The translations under genes and the position numbers were made by a program. DNA of 47,509 nt from Rhodospirillaceae bacterium (GTDB taxonomy: Bacteria; Pseudomonadota; Alphaproteobacteria; GCA-2721365): positions 1 through 47,509 of the forward strand of contig PBKC01000026.1 of assembly GCA_002721365.1 (NCBI GenBank), read 5' to 3'. Below are positions 34,119-41,798 of this stretch, one piece after another. The stretch's first letter is position 1. Each line of letters starts with the position of its first letter. Below the pieces are notes generated by a model. It worked only from the letters and a program-made list of their open reading frames with translations. It made no database searches and was not told the origin of the DNA.

Positions 34119-34816
34119 TGCTGCCGCAGGTGAAGTCCGAACCCTATCCGTGGCCCTTCGACGGACGCTGGTCGCCGGCGGATACTGCCCTGATGATCAT
34201 CGACATGCAGGTCGATTTCTGCAAACCGGGCGGTTATGTGGACGCGATGGGCCTCGGCGTCGAACTGACCGGGGCGCCGATCATGCCGACCCGGCGGGTG
34301 CTCGAAGCAGCCCGCACGTACGGCCTCCACATCATCCATACCCGCGAAGGTCACCGCCCGGACCTCGCGGACCTCAACCCCAACAAGCGCTGGCGCTCGG
34401 CCCGCACCGGGGCCGAGATCGGCCAGCCCGGACCCTGCGGGCGCATCCTCACCCGCGGCGAGCCGGGATGGGAGATCGTGCCGGAACTCACGCCGCTGCC
34501 GGGCGAGCCGGTGATCGATAAGCCGGGGAAGGGGGCGTTCTACGCCACCGACCTCGACCAGATCCTCCACCGCCTCGGCATCCGCAACCTGATCTTCACC
34601 GGCGTCACCACCGATTGCTGCGTCCACACCACCATGCGTGACGCCAACGACCGCGGTTACGAGTGCATGCTGCTGTCGGACTGCTGTGCCGCCACCGAGG
34701 TCGCCAATCATGAGGCCGTGCTGACCTTCACGCAGATGGGCCATGGATTGTTCGGCACGGTGGCGCCGTCCGAAGCTCTGCTCGACGTACTGGAGAAACA
34801 GTCCGTACCTGCGTGA
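34118..34816 (+). CDS. Isochorismatase-fold cysteine hydrolase, biuret-hydrolase-like (copy 3)
   Basis: A cysteine amidohydrolase of 232 residues, third paralogue. Asp in ALMIIDMQVDFCK, Lys in [15 protein letters not shown] and Cys in GVTTDCCVHTTM are all present. Family signatures: [31 protein letters not shown] and [13 protein letters not shown]. Start is fixed by the one-base overlap with copy 2. By eye copies 2 and 3 are closer to each other than to copy 1 (shared TTDCC, FYATDLDQIL), suggesting a local duplication after separation from copy 1. The products could form a mixed oligomer, as this fold is usually a homotetramer (inference). Confidence 0.88.
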   Translation: MLPQVKSEPYPWPFDGRWSPADTALMIIDMQVDFCKPGGYVDAMGLGVELTGAPIMPTRRVLEAARTYGLHIIHTREGHRPDLADLNPNKRWRSARTGAEIGQPGPCGRILTRGEPGWEIVPELTPLPGEPVIDKPGKGAFYATDLDQILHRLGIRNLIFTGVTTDCCVHTTMRDANDRGYECMLLSDCCAATEVANHEAVLTFTQMGHGLFGTVAPSEALLDVLEKQSVPA

Positions 34817-34892
34817 AGGCGGTGGAATCCGGTCGCCGGCACCCTGAAAGAAGGCGATTCATTTAGCGATTCCACATCGGTATCCTGCGCGG

Positions 34893-35693
34893 ATGCCGTT
34901 GCCAGTGACGACGCGGGACAGTTTCAGGCAGCATCTGGAAGCGCTCGGAATCGGGCGTGGTGCCCGTATCGCCGTTCATAGCCGCCTGACCGCGTTCGGC
35001 GAGATCGAGGGCGGAGCGGCGATGATCGCCGACGTCCTGGTCGAGACCGTGGGCGAGGACGGGACGGTCGTCGTCCCGACCTATGTCCTCGGCGCGCCGG
35101 CCGACGAAATCTACGATCCCACCACGACCCCCAGCCGCAAGGTCGGCCTGCTTCCGGAAGAGATCAGGCAGCGCCCCGGCGCCCGGCGGAGCCTGTGCCC
35201 GATCCACAACCACGCCGCGATCGGTGCCGAAGCGGCGGTCGTCGAGCGGCCGGACGGGCGGACTTCGCTCGGTCCAGGCTCCGACTTCGAGGCGCTGCAT
35301 GATGCCGGCTTCGACCTCGTCCTGCTCGGCTGTCGCTACCAGGAAGGTGCGACCTATCTCCACCACCTCGAAGTCCTGGCGGAAGTGCCGTACCGCGAAT
35401 GGATCACCCTCCATCGCCGGATACGCCGCCGAGATGGCCGCGAGGCGGACATGGAGGTCCGCTACTACGCCCAGCGTACCGGCATGCCGCCAAGCGATTT
35501 CTCCGGCGTCGGACCGCTGCTGGCGGAGTTGGGCCTCGACCGCCGCGTGCGCTGCCCGCTGGGCATGAGCCATGCCGTCTCGCTCGATGCACTCCATCGG
35601 GCGGGGCTCGACTGCCTCTCCCGCGATCCCTGGGCCTGGGCCGGAAAACAGCAAGACGCGGATAGCGCGTTGGCGGGGGCAGGCGTCTCTTGA
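34893..35693 (+). CDS. AAC(3)-family N-acyltransferase in a surface-sugar locus
   Basis: A cytosolic acyl-CoA-type N-acyltransferase of 266 residues with the aminoglycoside 3-N-acetyltransferase fold (Antibiotic_NAT): GIGRGARIAVHSRLTAFG (about 20-37), a VGEDGTVVVPTYVLG block, the active-site His region SLCPIHNHAAIGAEA (about 100-114) and DLVLLGCRYQEGATYLHHLE. In glycan loci this fold acylates amino sugars such as those of nonulosonic acids, so antibiotic resistance should not be assumed. First gene of a coupled series: its stop codon overlaps the next start (TTG at 35690). The acyl donor could be acyl-CoA or the carrier protein encoded at the end of the locus (inference). Confidence 0.85.
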   Translation: MPLPVTTRDSFRQHLEALGIGRGARIAVHSRLTAFGEIEGGAAMIADVLVETVGEDGTVVVPTYVLGAPADEIYDPTTTPSRKVGLLPEEIRQRPGARRSLCPIHNHAAIGAEAAVVERPDGRTSLGPGSDFEALHDAGFDLVLLGCRYQEGATYLHHLEVLAEVPYREWITLHRRIRRRDGREADMEVRYYAQRTGMPPSDFSGVGPLLAELGLDRRVRCPLGMSHAVSLDALHRAGLDCLSRDPWAWAGKQQDADSALAGAGVS

Positions 35694-36718
35694 GCACGGA
35701 CGATGACAGGCGGCTCAGGCTTCTCTTTGTCTGCGCGGGCTCGCAGGAGGAGGGGCTCGGCCACATCTTCCGCAGCGTCAGCCTGGCCCATGCGGCGGCG
35801 AAGCGGCATGACGTCGAGATGATCGCCTGCATTCCGGCGAGCCTCGATCATCTTCTTGCCGAGATTTCCGTGCCGGTGACGCCATTGGCTGACCGCAGTC
35901 GGCTGGCTGCCACCGTTGCCGAGCGGCGGGCCGACATCGTTATCTTCGATACCCTGTCCGTGCGCGGCGAGGTCATGGCGGCGGCGCGGCGGGCGGCGCC
36001 GACGCTGGTGTCGACCTCGCCGATCTTCGATCGGATGGATGAGGTCGACATCCTGTTCACCCGTGCAGACCCGCCGGCCGACCTGCCGCCAGAGGTCGCG
36101 GTCTATGCAGGGCTCGACTACGCGATCTTCAGCGAGCACTGCGTGCCGATCCCGGACGCGGTCTACGAGGCCAATCTCGCCGCCGGGCCGCTGTCGGTCG
36201 CCCTCGGTATCGGCGGCGGCGATTCCGCCAACGACACCGGCCGCGCCCTCAATCTGCTGCTGAAGGTCGAGCAGCCCTGCGTGGTGTGGGTGCTGGTGGG
36301 CGACGCCTTCGGCCATTCCCTCGACGACATGCTGGCGAAGGTCCGCCCCAGCCGCCACGAGGTCGTCTTCGCCCGCACCAGCCGTTCGCTGTGGCGGGTC
36401 GCCGCCAACTGCTCGCTGGGAATCTTTTCCAGCGGCCTGTCGACGCTCGAAGCAGTCTATGCGGGCCTCCCCGTCATCTCGGTCCATCGCCGCAACGACG
36501 CCTCGCGCGGGTTCCGCACCGCCTATGACTCGCTCTGCCTCGATGGCGGGTCGTTCGAGGACGGCAGCTTCGCCGTCGTCCGCGACATCGTCGGGCGGCT
36601 CCACGACGACCGCGACGAACTGCGGACGATCCGCCGCAGGCTTCACGGCGTGATCCCCGGCAACGGCGCCAACGCCATCGTCGAGGTGCTGGAGCGGCGG
36701 CTGGAGGTGGTGTCGTGA
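35690..36718 (+). CDS. PseG/SpsG-like glycan biosynthesis protein
   Basis: A GT-B-fold protein of 342 residues of the PseG/SpsG type. PseG removes UDP from an activated 2,4-diacetamido sugar on the way to pseudaminic acid; SpsG is a spore-coat glycan homologue. Visible motifs: N-terminal GLGHIFRSVSLAHAAAKR, the glycine-rich ALGIGGGDSANDTGRAL, and the nucleotide-binding-like FSSGLSTLEAVYAGLPVISV. The start is a TTG at 35690, where TTGA overlaps the upstream stop; it is the only start that fits the overlap. Translation continues into the next gene by a GTGA overlap. A UDP-sugar hydrolase role fits the following NeuB-like synthase. Confidence 0.8.
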   Translation: MSTDDDRRLRLLFVCAGSQEEGLGHIFRSVSLAHAAAKRHDVEMIACIPASLDHLLAEISVPVTPLADRSRLAATVAERRADIVIFDTLSVRGEVMAAARRAAPTLVSTSPIFDRMDEVDILFTRADPPADLPPEVAVYAGLDYAIFSEHCVPIPDAVYEANLAAGPLSVALGIGGGDSANDTGRALNLLLKVEQPCVVWVLVGDAFGHSLDDMLAKVRPSRHEVVFARTSRSLWRVAANCSLGIFSSGLSTLEAVYAGLPVISVHRRNDASRGFRTAYDSLCLDGGSFEDGSFAVVRDIVGRLHDDRDELRTIRRRLHGVIPGNGANAIVEVLERRLEVVS

Positions 36719-37452
36719 CGACGGGCGCCATCGTCCTCGCCCGCACCGGCGCCGCCCGCCTGCCCAACAAGGCGCTGATCGACGTCGAGGGCCGGCCGCT
36801 GATCTGGTACACGCTCGTCCGCCTGATCGAGCGCTGGCCGCACCGGGTGATCGCGGCGATCCCGGCGGATGCGTCGGAGGATGCTCTTGCCGACTACTGC
36901 GCCGGTCTCGGGGTCGGCGTGTTCCGCGGCGAGACGCGGGACGTTCACCGCCGCTTCCTCGACGCATGCCGGGCGTTCGGGCTGGACGCGGCGGTGCGGG
37001 CCAACGGCGACAGCCCGCTGCTCGATCCCGCCCTGCTGGTGCGGGGCGTCGAGACCCTTCGCGAGCGGTCGCTCGATTTCGTGACGAACCTGCGGCCGCG
37101 CTCCTATCCTTACGGTGTCGCCTGCGAGGCGGTGACGACCGCGCTTCTGGAGCGGACGCGCGACGCGGTGACCGATCCGGTTGAGCGGGAGCACATGACG
37201 TCCTGGTACTACGCCCATCTCGACGCGCTGCGCTGGACCAATCTGGAGAACCCGGCGGCCGGCGCCGATGCGGCCAGGATCGCCGCGGTCGACGTCACCG
37301 TCGACACGCCCGAGGACCTCGCCGCGTTCCGGCGCTTCGTCGCGACGGTCGGTGCCGGCCGTGCCTGGGCCGACGTGGGCTATGAAGAGGCGCTCGCCCG
37401 CGGCGGGTTCGACGCCGCTGAGGCACCTTCGGAGATGCCGCCCGCATGCTGA
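36715..37452 (+). CDS. SpsF/NeuA-like cytidylyltransferase
   Basis: A nucleotidyltransferase of 245 residues. The N-terminal ARTGAARLPNKALIDVEGRPLI fits the pattern (R/K)xxSxRLPxKxL of cytidylyltransferases that activate 3-deoxy-nonulosonic acids or related sugars (the usual Ser is replaced by Gly). NGDSPLLDP carries the metal-binding Asp. The C-terminal part has SpsF-like DVTVDTPEDLAAFRRF. The start is GTG at 36715 by overlap with the upstream stop. Likely reaction: CTP plus sugar acid to CMP-sugar. It partners with the NeuB-like synthase encoded two genes downstream. Confidence 0.85.
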   Translation: MTTGAIVLARTGAARLPNKALIDVEGRPLIWYTLVRLIERWPHRVIAAIPADASEDALADYCAGLGVGVFRGETRDVHRRFLDACRAFGLDAAVRANGDSPLLDPALLVRGVETLRERSLDFVTNLRPRSYPYGVACEAVTTALLERTRDAVTDPVEREHMTSWYYAHLDALRWTNLENPAAGADAARIAAVDVTVDTPEDLAAFRRFVATVGAGRAWADVGYEEALARGGFDAAEAPSEMPPAC

Positions 37453-38537
37453 CCATCTTCAACATCCGGCCCAAGGGCCTCAACATCGGCAACGACGTCA
37501 TCGCCCGCGCCACCCGGCATTTCCTGGAGCAGGCGTTCAGCGAGGAGATCAACCTGATCACCCTGCCGGCGACGGCGGCATTTGAGGCCCATACCATCGC
37601 CGGCCTCACCGCCCGCACGATCTACGAGATCAATCAGTACGGCCACGGCGTGGTGCTGGGCGGCGGCAACATCTACGAGAACAACAACCTCGACATCAAC
37701 CTGAACGCCCTCGCTGCCCTCTCCCCGCCGCTGATGCTGTTCAGCCTGTCGCACGGGCGGATCTACGGGCGCATGCAGACGATGACCCGGCGCACCGACG
37801 AGATGCCGCCGGCGGTGATCCGGGCGCTGAACGAGAAGGCGCTGATCAGCCTGACCCGCGACAAGGCGACGCGCGACCACCTGCACGCGGTCGGGGCCAC
37901 CAACGCCGAGATCGGTGGCTGTCCGACCCTGTTCCTCGACGAGATGGTGGCAGCCACGACCACCGCGCTTACCGTGGGGCCGGAGACGGTGCTGATCTCG
38001 GTCCGCAACCCATCGCTGATGAACGTGCCGCCGGCAAAGCAGGCGCAGGTCTATTCCGACATCTCCGAGATGATCGCCTTCCTGCGGGGCCAAGGGCATG
38101 CCGACATCCGCATCCTCTGCCACGACTACCGCGACATCGCCTTCGCGACCTCGTTCCAGGCCCAGGGGGCGGGCTACATCTATGCCGAGGAGATCGAGCA
38201 GTACTTGGGCATCCTCCGCATCGCCCGGCTGCTGGTCACCTACCGCCTGCATTCGGCGCTGCCGCGCCTTTCCTTCGGCCGCCCGCAGATCATCCTGAGC
38301 TATGACGAGCGCGGCCTGAGCGCCCTGGAGACCGTGGGCATGGCCGGCTGGAACATCGACATGGTGCAGGAGGCGCGACCGGCCGAGGCGGTGGCCGACC
38401 GCTACGCGCGCCTCGGCGATCTGGACGTGGAGCGGCAGGCCGCCCAGCCGCAATGGACCCATCTCAAGGGCGCGATGACCCGCGGCTTCGCAGACTTCGC
38501 CGCCGCGGTGCGCGCGTTCCAGGCCGGCAATGGCTGA
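37446..38537 (+). CDS. Polysaccharide pyruvyl transferase family protein
   Basis: A protein of 363 residues with the CsaB/polysaccharide pyruvyl transferase fold. Visible are the N-terminal FNIRPKGLNIGNDVIARA, GVVLGGGNIYENNN, LISVRNPSLMNVPP and TYRLHSALPRLSFGRPQIILSYDERG near the C-terminus, which form the donor-binding region. Such enzymes transfer pyruvate from PEP to a sugar, adding a charged ketal; some act instead as glycosyltransferase-like proteins. It overlaps the upstream gene by seven bases. A 264-base repeat-filled gap (38538-38801) then separates it from the NeuB-like gene. Confidence 0.85.
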   Translation: MLTIFNIRPKGLNIGNDVIARATRHFLEQAFSEEINLITLPATAAFEAHTIAGLTARTIYEINQYGHGVVLGGGNIYENNNLDINLNALAALSPPLMLFSLSHGRIYGRMQTMTRRTDEMPPAVIRALNEKALISLTRDKATRDHLHAVGATNAEIGGCPTLFLDEMVAATTTALTVGPETVLISVRNPSLMNVPPAKQAQVYSDISEMIAFLRGQGHADIRILCHDYRDIAFATSFQAQGAGYIYAEEIEQYLGILRIARLLVTYRLHSALPRLSFGRPQIILSYDERGLSALETVGMAGWNIDMVQEARPAEAVADRYARLGDLDVERQAAQPQWTHLKGAMTRGFADFAAAVRAFQAGNG

Positions 38538-38646
38538 ACGGGCAATCGTTAACAATCCGTCAACGGGTTCGGGCCTAGGGTCTTCAGGGATCGACCGCAC
38601 TGTGGCCGGAAAGGAATCGGAGACCGTCATTATGGACGTCGCGCAG

Positions 38647-38762
38647 CCCACCTCCCCTAGCCCCTCCCCCCTCAAAGGGCGGAGGGGGACTGGATTGAAC
38701 GGTGGGTGCCTTGAGCCTCCCTCTCCGCCCCATTGGGGGGGAGAGGGCCGGGGTGAGGTGGG
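38647..38762. repeat. Intergenic palindromic repeat, copy 2
   Basis: Outer pair CCCACCTC (38647-38654) and GAGGTGGG (38755-38762) encloses a seven-base stem (38661-38667/38681-38687) and an eight-base stem (38719-38726/38740-38747). The minus strand of 38739-38757 is identical over 19 bases to the start of copy 1 at 24301. The element lies inside the surface-sugar locus, between the pyruvyl transferase and NeuB-like genes. The rest of 38538-38801 shows nothing else recognisable. Confidence 0.8.
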
Positions 38763-38801
38763 GCGCGCCCCGGCCCATGTTGCCGGAGCAGACAGATAGC
38801 G

Positions 38802-39797
38802 ATGCAGCCAGTTCATATCGTCGCGGAGGACGCCACTACCCATGCCGGGTCGGTCGAGGCGGCGCGTCGGTTGATCGACATGGCGAAGCGCTGTGGCGCC
38901 GATTCGGTCAAGTTCCAGATCATCAACCCGGAAGGGCTCTATCTGCCGGTCATCTGGACGGGCGAGACGGCCGAACCCAATCCGGCGATCGCCATGCGCC
39001 GGGCGGGGCAGCTTCCCGAGAGCGCCTATCGGGAACTCGCCGATCATGGGCGGGAGGCCGGCATCCCGGTCTCGGCCTCGGTGTTCGACACCGGCGGCCT
39101 GGCGCTGCTCAAGACGCTCGACCCGCCCTACGTCAAGATCGCCTCGACCGACCTCGACAATCACGGTCTCCTGCGGGCCGCCGCCGGCAGCGGGCTGCCG
39201 ATGCTGCTCTCGACCGGCATGGCGACGCTGGATGAAGTCGTGGAGGCCGTCGCCGTGGTCGACGGGACGGGCAACAAGGCGCTGACTCTGCTCCACTGCA
39301 CCTCGGTCTATCCGTGCCCGCCCGACCTCCTGAACATGGCGTTCATGGACGTGCTGCGGTCGCGCTTCGACTGCTCCATCGGTTTCTCGGACCATTCGCG
39401 GACGCCCACCGCTGCCGTGATGGCGGTCGCCAAGGGTGCGGCGGTGATCGAGAAGCATGTCACCCTCAACCGGGCCGCCCCCGGTCCCGACAACGCCAAC
39501 GCCATGGACGAGGACCAGTTCAGCGCTTATGTGGCGGCGATCCGCGAGGCCGAGGCGGCGATGGGGCCGCGCGAACCCAAGGTCGGCGAGGCCGAGGCAT
39601 CGGTGGCGAGCCGGGCACGGCGCAGCCTCTATGCCGCCCGCGCCCTCCGGTCCGGCGAGGTGGTGACCGAGGCCGATCTGCTGGTGGTGCGTCCGGCCGG
39701 GCCGGCCGCGCCGCCCGATCTCGCCCGTCTCCTCGGACGGAAGCTCAAAGCCGATGTGCCGCAATACCGCCCGGTGACGCCGGAGAGCGTCGCGTGA
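38802..39797 (+). CDS. NeuB-like N-acylneuraminate/nonulosonate synthase
   Basis: A condensing enzyme of 331 residues: PEP plus an N-acyl amino sugar gives a nine-carbon nonulosonic acid. TIM-barrel NeuB domain (about 1-250): AEDATTHAGSVEAARRLIDMA near the start, GADSVKFQI, PYVKIASTDLDN, LLSTGMATLDE, LLHCTSVYPCPP, IGFSDHS and VIEKHVTLNR. SAF/antifreeze-like domain at the C-terminus (about 265-328) with RRSLYAARALRSGEVVTEADL. The usual AEIGxNHxG reads AEDATTHAG, so it is a divergent member and the exact sugar (neuraminic, legionaminic, pseudaminic or other) cannot be told. Its stop overlaps the next start by one base. Host-like sialic acid should not be assumed. Confidence 0.9.
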   Translation: MQPVHIVAEDATTHAGSVEAARRLIDMAKRCGADSVKFQIINPEGLYLPVIWTGETAEPNPAIAMRRAGQLPESAYRELADHGREAGIPVSASVFDTGGLALLKTLDPPYVKIASTDLDNHGLLRAAAGSGLPMLLSTGMATLDEVVEAVAVVDGTGNKALTLLHCTSVYPCPPDLLNMAFMDVLRSRFDCSIGFSDHSRTPTAAVMAVAKGAAVIEKHVTLNRAAPGPDNANAMDEDQFSAYVAAIREAEAAMGPREPKVGEAEASVASRARRSLYAARALRSGEVVTEADLLVVRPAGPAAPPDLARLLGRKLKADVPQYRPVTPESVA

Positions 39798-41119
39798 TGG
39801 AGGCGCGGATCGCCGAAGCCGCTGGCCTCGACGTCCGGGAGGTGACCCGGCGGCTGCAGCCGCTCCGCCGCGACCTCGTCTCCGACGGCATCGACGACGC
39901 CTTCGCCATCCTTCAGGAGTACGCGCCCTTCCGGCTCCACACGTTCGAGAGCGGCAGTCCCGTCTGGACGTGGCGTATCCCTGAGAAATGGCAGTGCGAG
40001 GAAGCCTATGTCGAGACCCTCGACGGCCGGCGGGTGATCGACGCGGCGGTGAACCCGCTGCACGTCGCCTCCTATTCCGCGCCCGTCGATAAGGTGGTGA
40101 GCCGCGCCGAGCTGGAAGAACACCTCTTCACCCACCCGCGCATCGACGACGAGCCCGCCTTCATCTTCTATTACTACGACCGCAACTGGGCGTTCAGCTG
40201 CGGCCGCGACCTCCGCGAGGCGCTGACCGAGGACGCCTACCGCGTCGTCGTCAGGAGCCGGTTCGAGAAAGGGCGGATGAAGGTCGCCGAGCAGCGCCTG
40301 CCCGGCGAGACCGACGAATGGATCGTCCTCGACGCCCATATCTGCCATCCGCTGCAGGTGAACGACGGACTGATCGGGGTGATGACCGGCCTCGCGGTGA
40401 TGAACGCCTTGGCGCGGCGCCCGAAGCGCCGGTTCGGCTATATCCAGCTCGTGACGCCCGAGAATATCGGCGCGACCGCCTGGCTCAGCCGCAACGAGGA
40501 CATGATCCCCCGCATCAAGGGCGGCATCTGCACCGAGATGACGGGCCTGCCGCAGGCCCCGGCGCTCCAGCTTTCCTATCGCGGCGACACCGAGGTCGAC
40601 CGGGTGTTCCGCCATGTCCATCTCCAGGCCGAGCCCGACGCCTGGGCGATCCCCTATCGCGGGTTGATCGGCAATGACGAGCGCCAGTTCAACGCACCGG
40701 GCGTCCGCATCCCGATGCTCTCCTACGCCCGCGCCCTGCCCTGGGGGCATCCCGACCGGCCGTTCCGCCAGTATCACAGCGCCCGCGACGACCTCGACCT
40801 CGTCGACTGGGACGCCTTCGACCGCTCGGTCGAGACGATCCTCGAGATGCTCGACGCGCTGGAGGCCAATGTCTTCCCGGTCAACCGCTTCAAAGGCGAG
40901 CCGTTCCTCTCGGGCTACGACCTCGCCCTCGACCGCAACAAGCATCTGCTCGCCTTCCGCGAACGGCTCCGCATCCTCGACTGCATCGACGGCAGCCTGT
41001 CGATCGTCGACATCGCCGAACGCCTGGAGGCGGATTTCTGGACGGTGAAGGCGTTCGTCGACGCCCTTGCCGAGGTCGGGCTGGTCGAGATCGCGACCGA
41101 ACCGAGGCCGGCACGATGA
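39797..41119 (+). CDS. DUF4910/DUF2172 aminopeptidase-like protein (M28-type zinc site)
   Basis: A protein of 440 residues. After a helical start come a DUF2172-type region (VWTWRIPEKWQCEEAYVETLDG) and an M28-peptidase-like fold with putative zinc ligands in LDAHICHPLQVNDGLIGVM (His, His, Asp), the Glu pair in TPENIGATAWL, and a late His in QYHSARDDLDLV. A C-terminal winged-helix-like segment (DGSLSIVDIAERLEADFWTVKAFVDAL) follows. Such proteins occur in surface-polysaccharide and carrier-protein loci, but their reaction is not established; hydrolysis or transfer of an amide group on the glycan is one possibility. Start is fixed by the TGATG overlap with the NeuB-like gene; stop overlaps the methyltransferase gene by four bases. 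Confidence 0.85.
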   Translation: MEARIAEAAGLDVREVTRRLQPLRRDLVSDGIDDAFAILQEYAPFRLHTFESGSPVWTWRIPEKWQCEEAYVETLDGRRVIDAAVNPLHVASYSAPVDKVVSRAELEEHLFTHPRIDDEPAFIFYYYDRNWAFSCGRDLREALTEDAYRVVVRSRFEKGRMKVAEQRLPGETDEWIVLDAHICHPLQVNDGLIGVMTGLAVMNALARRPKRRFGYIQLVTPENIGATAWLSRNEDMIPRIKGGICTEMTGLPQAPALQLSYRGDTEVDRVFRHVHLQAEPDAWAIPYRGLIGNDERQFNAPGVRIPMLSYARALPWGHPDRPFRQYHSARDDLDLVDWDAFDRSVETILEMLDALEANVFPVNRFKGEPFLSGYDLALDRNKHLLAFRERLRILDCIDGSLSIVDIAERLEADFWTVKAFVDALAEVGLVEIATEPRPAR

Positions 41120-41796
41120 CCGGCACCTTCGACGACCGCTGGGAATCGGACATCTATAGCCGCGGGCGGTTGCTGAACCGCTACCCGTTCCATGAGGTCA
41201 TCACTTTCCTGATGCGCCATGCGCCGGCCGATCGCGCGTCGGTCGGGGTGCTGGAGCTGGGCTGCGGTGCCGGCAACAACTCGCTGTTCGTCGCGCGCGA
41301 AGGGATGCGCGCGCACGCCATCGACGGGTCGGAAAGTGCCATCCGCACCGCCCGCGAACGTTTCGCCGAGGCTGGCCTCGATGGCGACATCCGGGTCGGC
41401 GACTTCGCCGGCCTGCCCTGGCCCGACGCGAGCTTCGACTTCGTCTTCGACCGCCTGTCGCTCACCTGCAGCAACCGCGCCGGGATCACCGCCGCGCTCG
41501 ACGAGACGCGGCGGGGGCTGAAGCCGGGCGGGCGGCTGATGTCGATGATCTACAGCACCGAGCATGGCGACCGCCGCTTCGGCCGGCCGATGGGCGACGG
41601 CACCTACGCCGATTTCGCCGAGGGCTATTTCGCCGGCCTGCCGATGACTTTCTTCGCCTCGCCCGAGGATGTCGACGACCTCTACGCCGCGCGCTTCGTG
41701 CTGGAGGAGAAGGTCCTCACCGTCGAGACCGATCTGCTGGCCGGGAAGCCCGCGGCGGCGCGCTGGCGTCTGGTCGGGCGCCGCGAGTCGGACTGA
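41116..41796 (+). CDS. Class I SAM-dependent methyltransferase
   Basis: A protein of 226 residues with a Rossmann-type methyltransferase fold. Motif I is VLELGCGAGNNSLFVA (about 48-63), the acidic ribose-binding segment is HAIDGSES, and a post-I region DFVFDRLSLTCSN and a LKPGGRLMSMIYS strand follow. Translation is coupled to the upstream gene by an ATGA overlap, and the adenylating-enzyme gene begins two bases after its stop. In this context it most likely methylates the sugar or an N-acyl/aminoacyl substituent (inference). Substrate unknown. Confidence 0.88.
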   Translation: MTGTFDDRWESDIYSRGRLLNRYPFHEVITFLMRHAPADRASVGVLELGCGAGNNSLFVAREGMRAHAIDGSESAIRTARERFAEAGLDGDIRVGDFAGLPWPDASFDFVFDRLSLTCSNRAGITAALDETRRGLKPGGRLMSMIYSTEHGDRRFGRPMGDGTYADFAEGYFAGLPMTFFASPEDVDDLYAARFVLEEKVLTVETDLLAGKPAAARWRLVGRRESD

Positions 41797-41798
41797 CC

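Noticed and set aside
34893..35693. Aminoglycoside resistance by an AAC(3) enzyme.
   Set aside because: The fold is right, but the gene is translationally coupled to glycan genes and no resistance context is present, so a sugar N-acyltransferase is more likely.
38802..39797. Synthesis of true sialic acid (host mimicry).
   Set aside because: The NeuB-like protein is divergent at its N-terminal motif, NeuC is absent and a PseG-like protein is present, so another nonulosonic acid is more likely.
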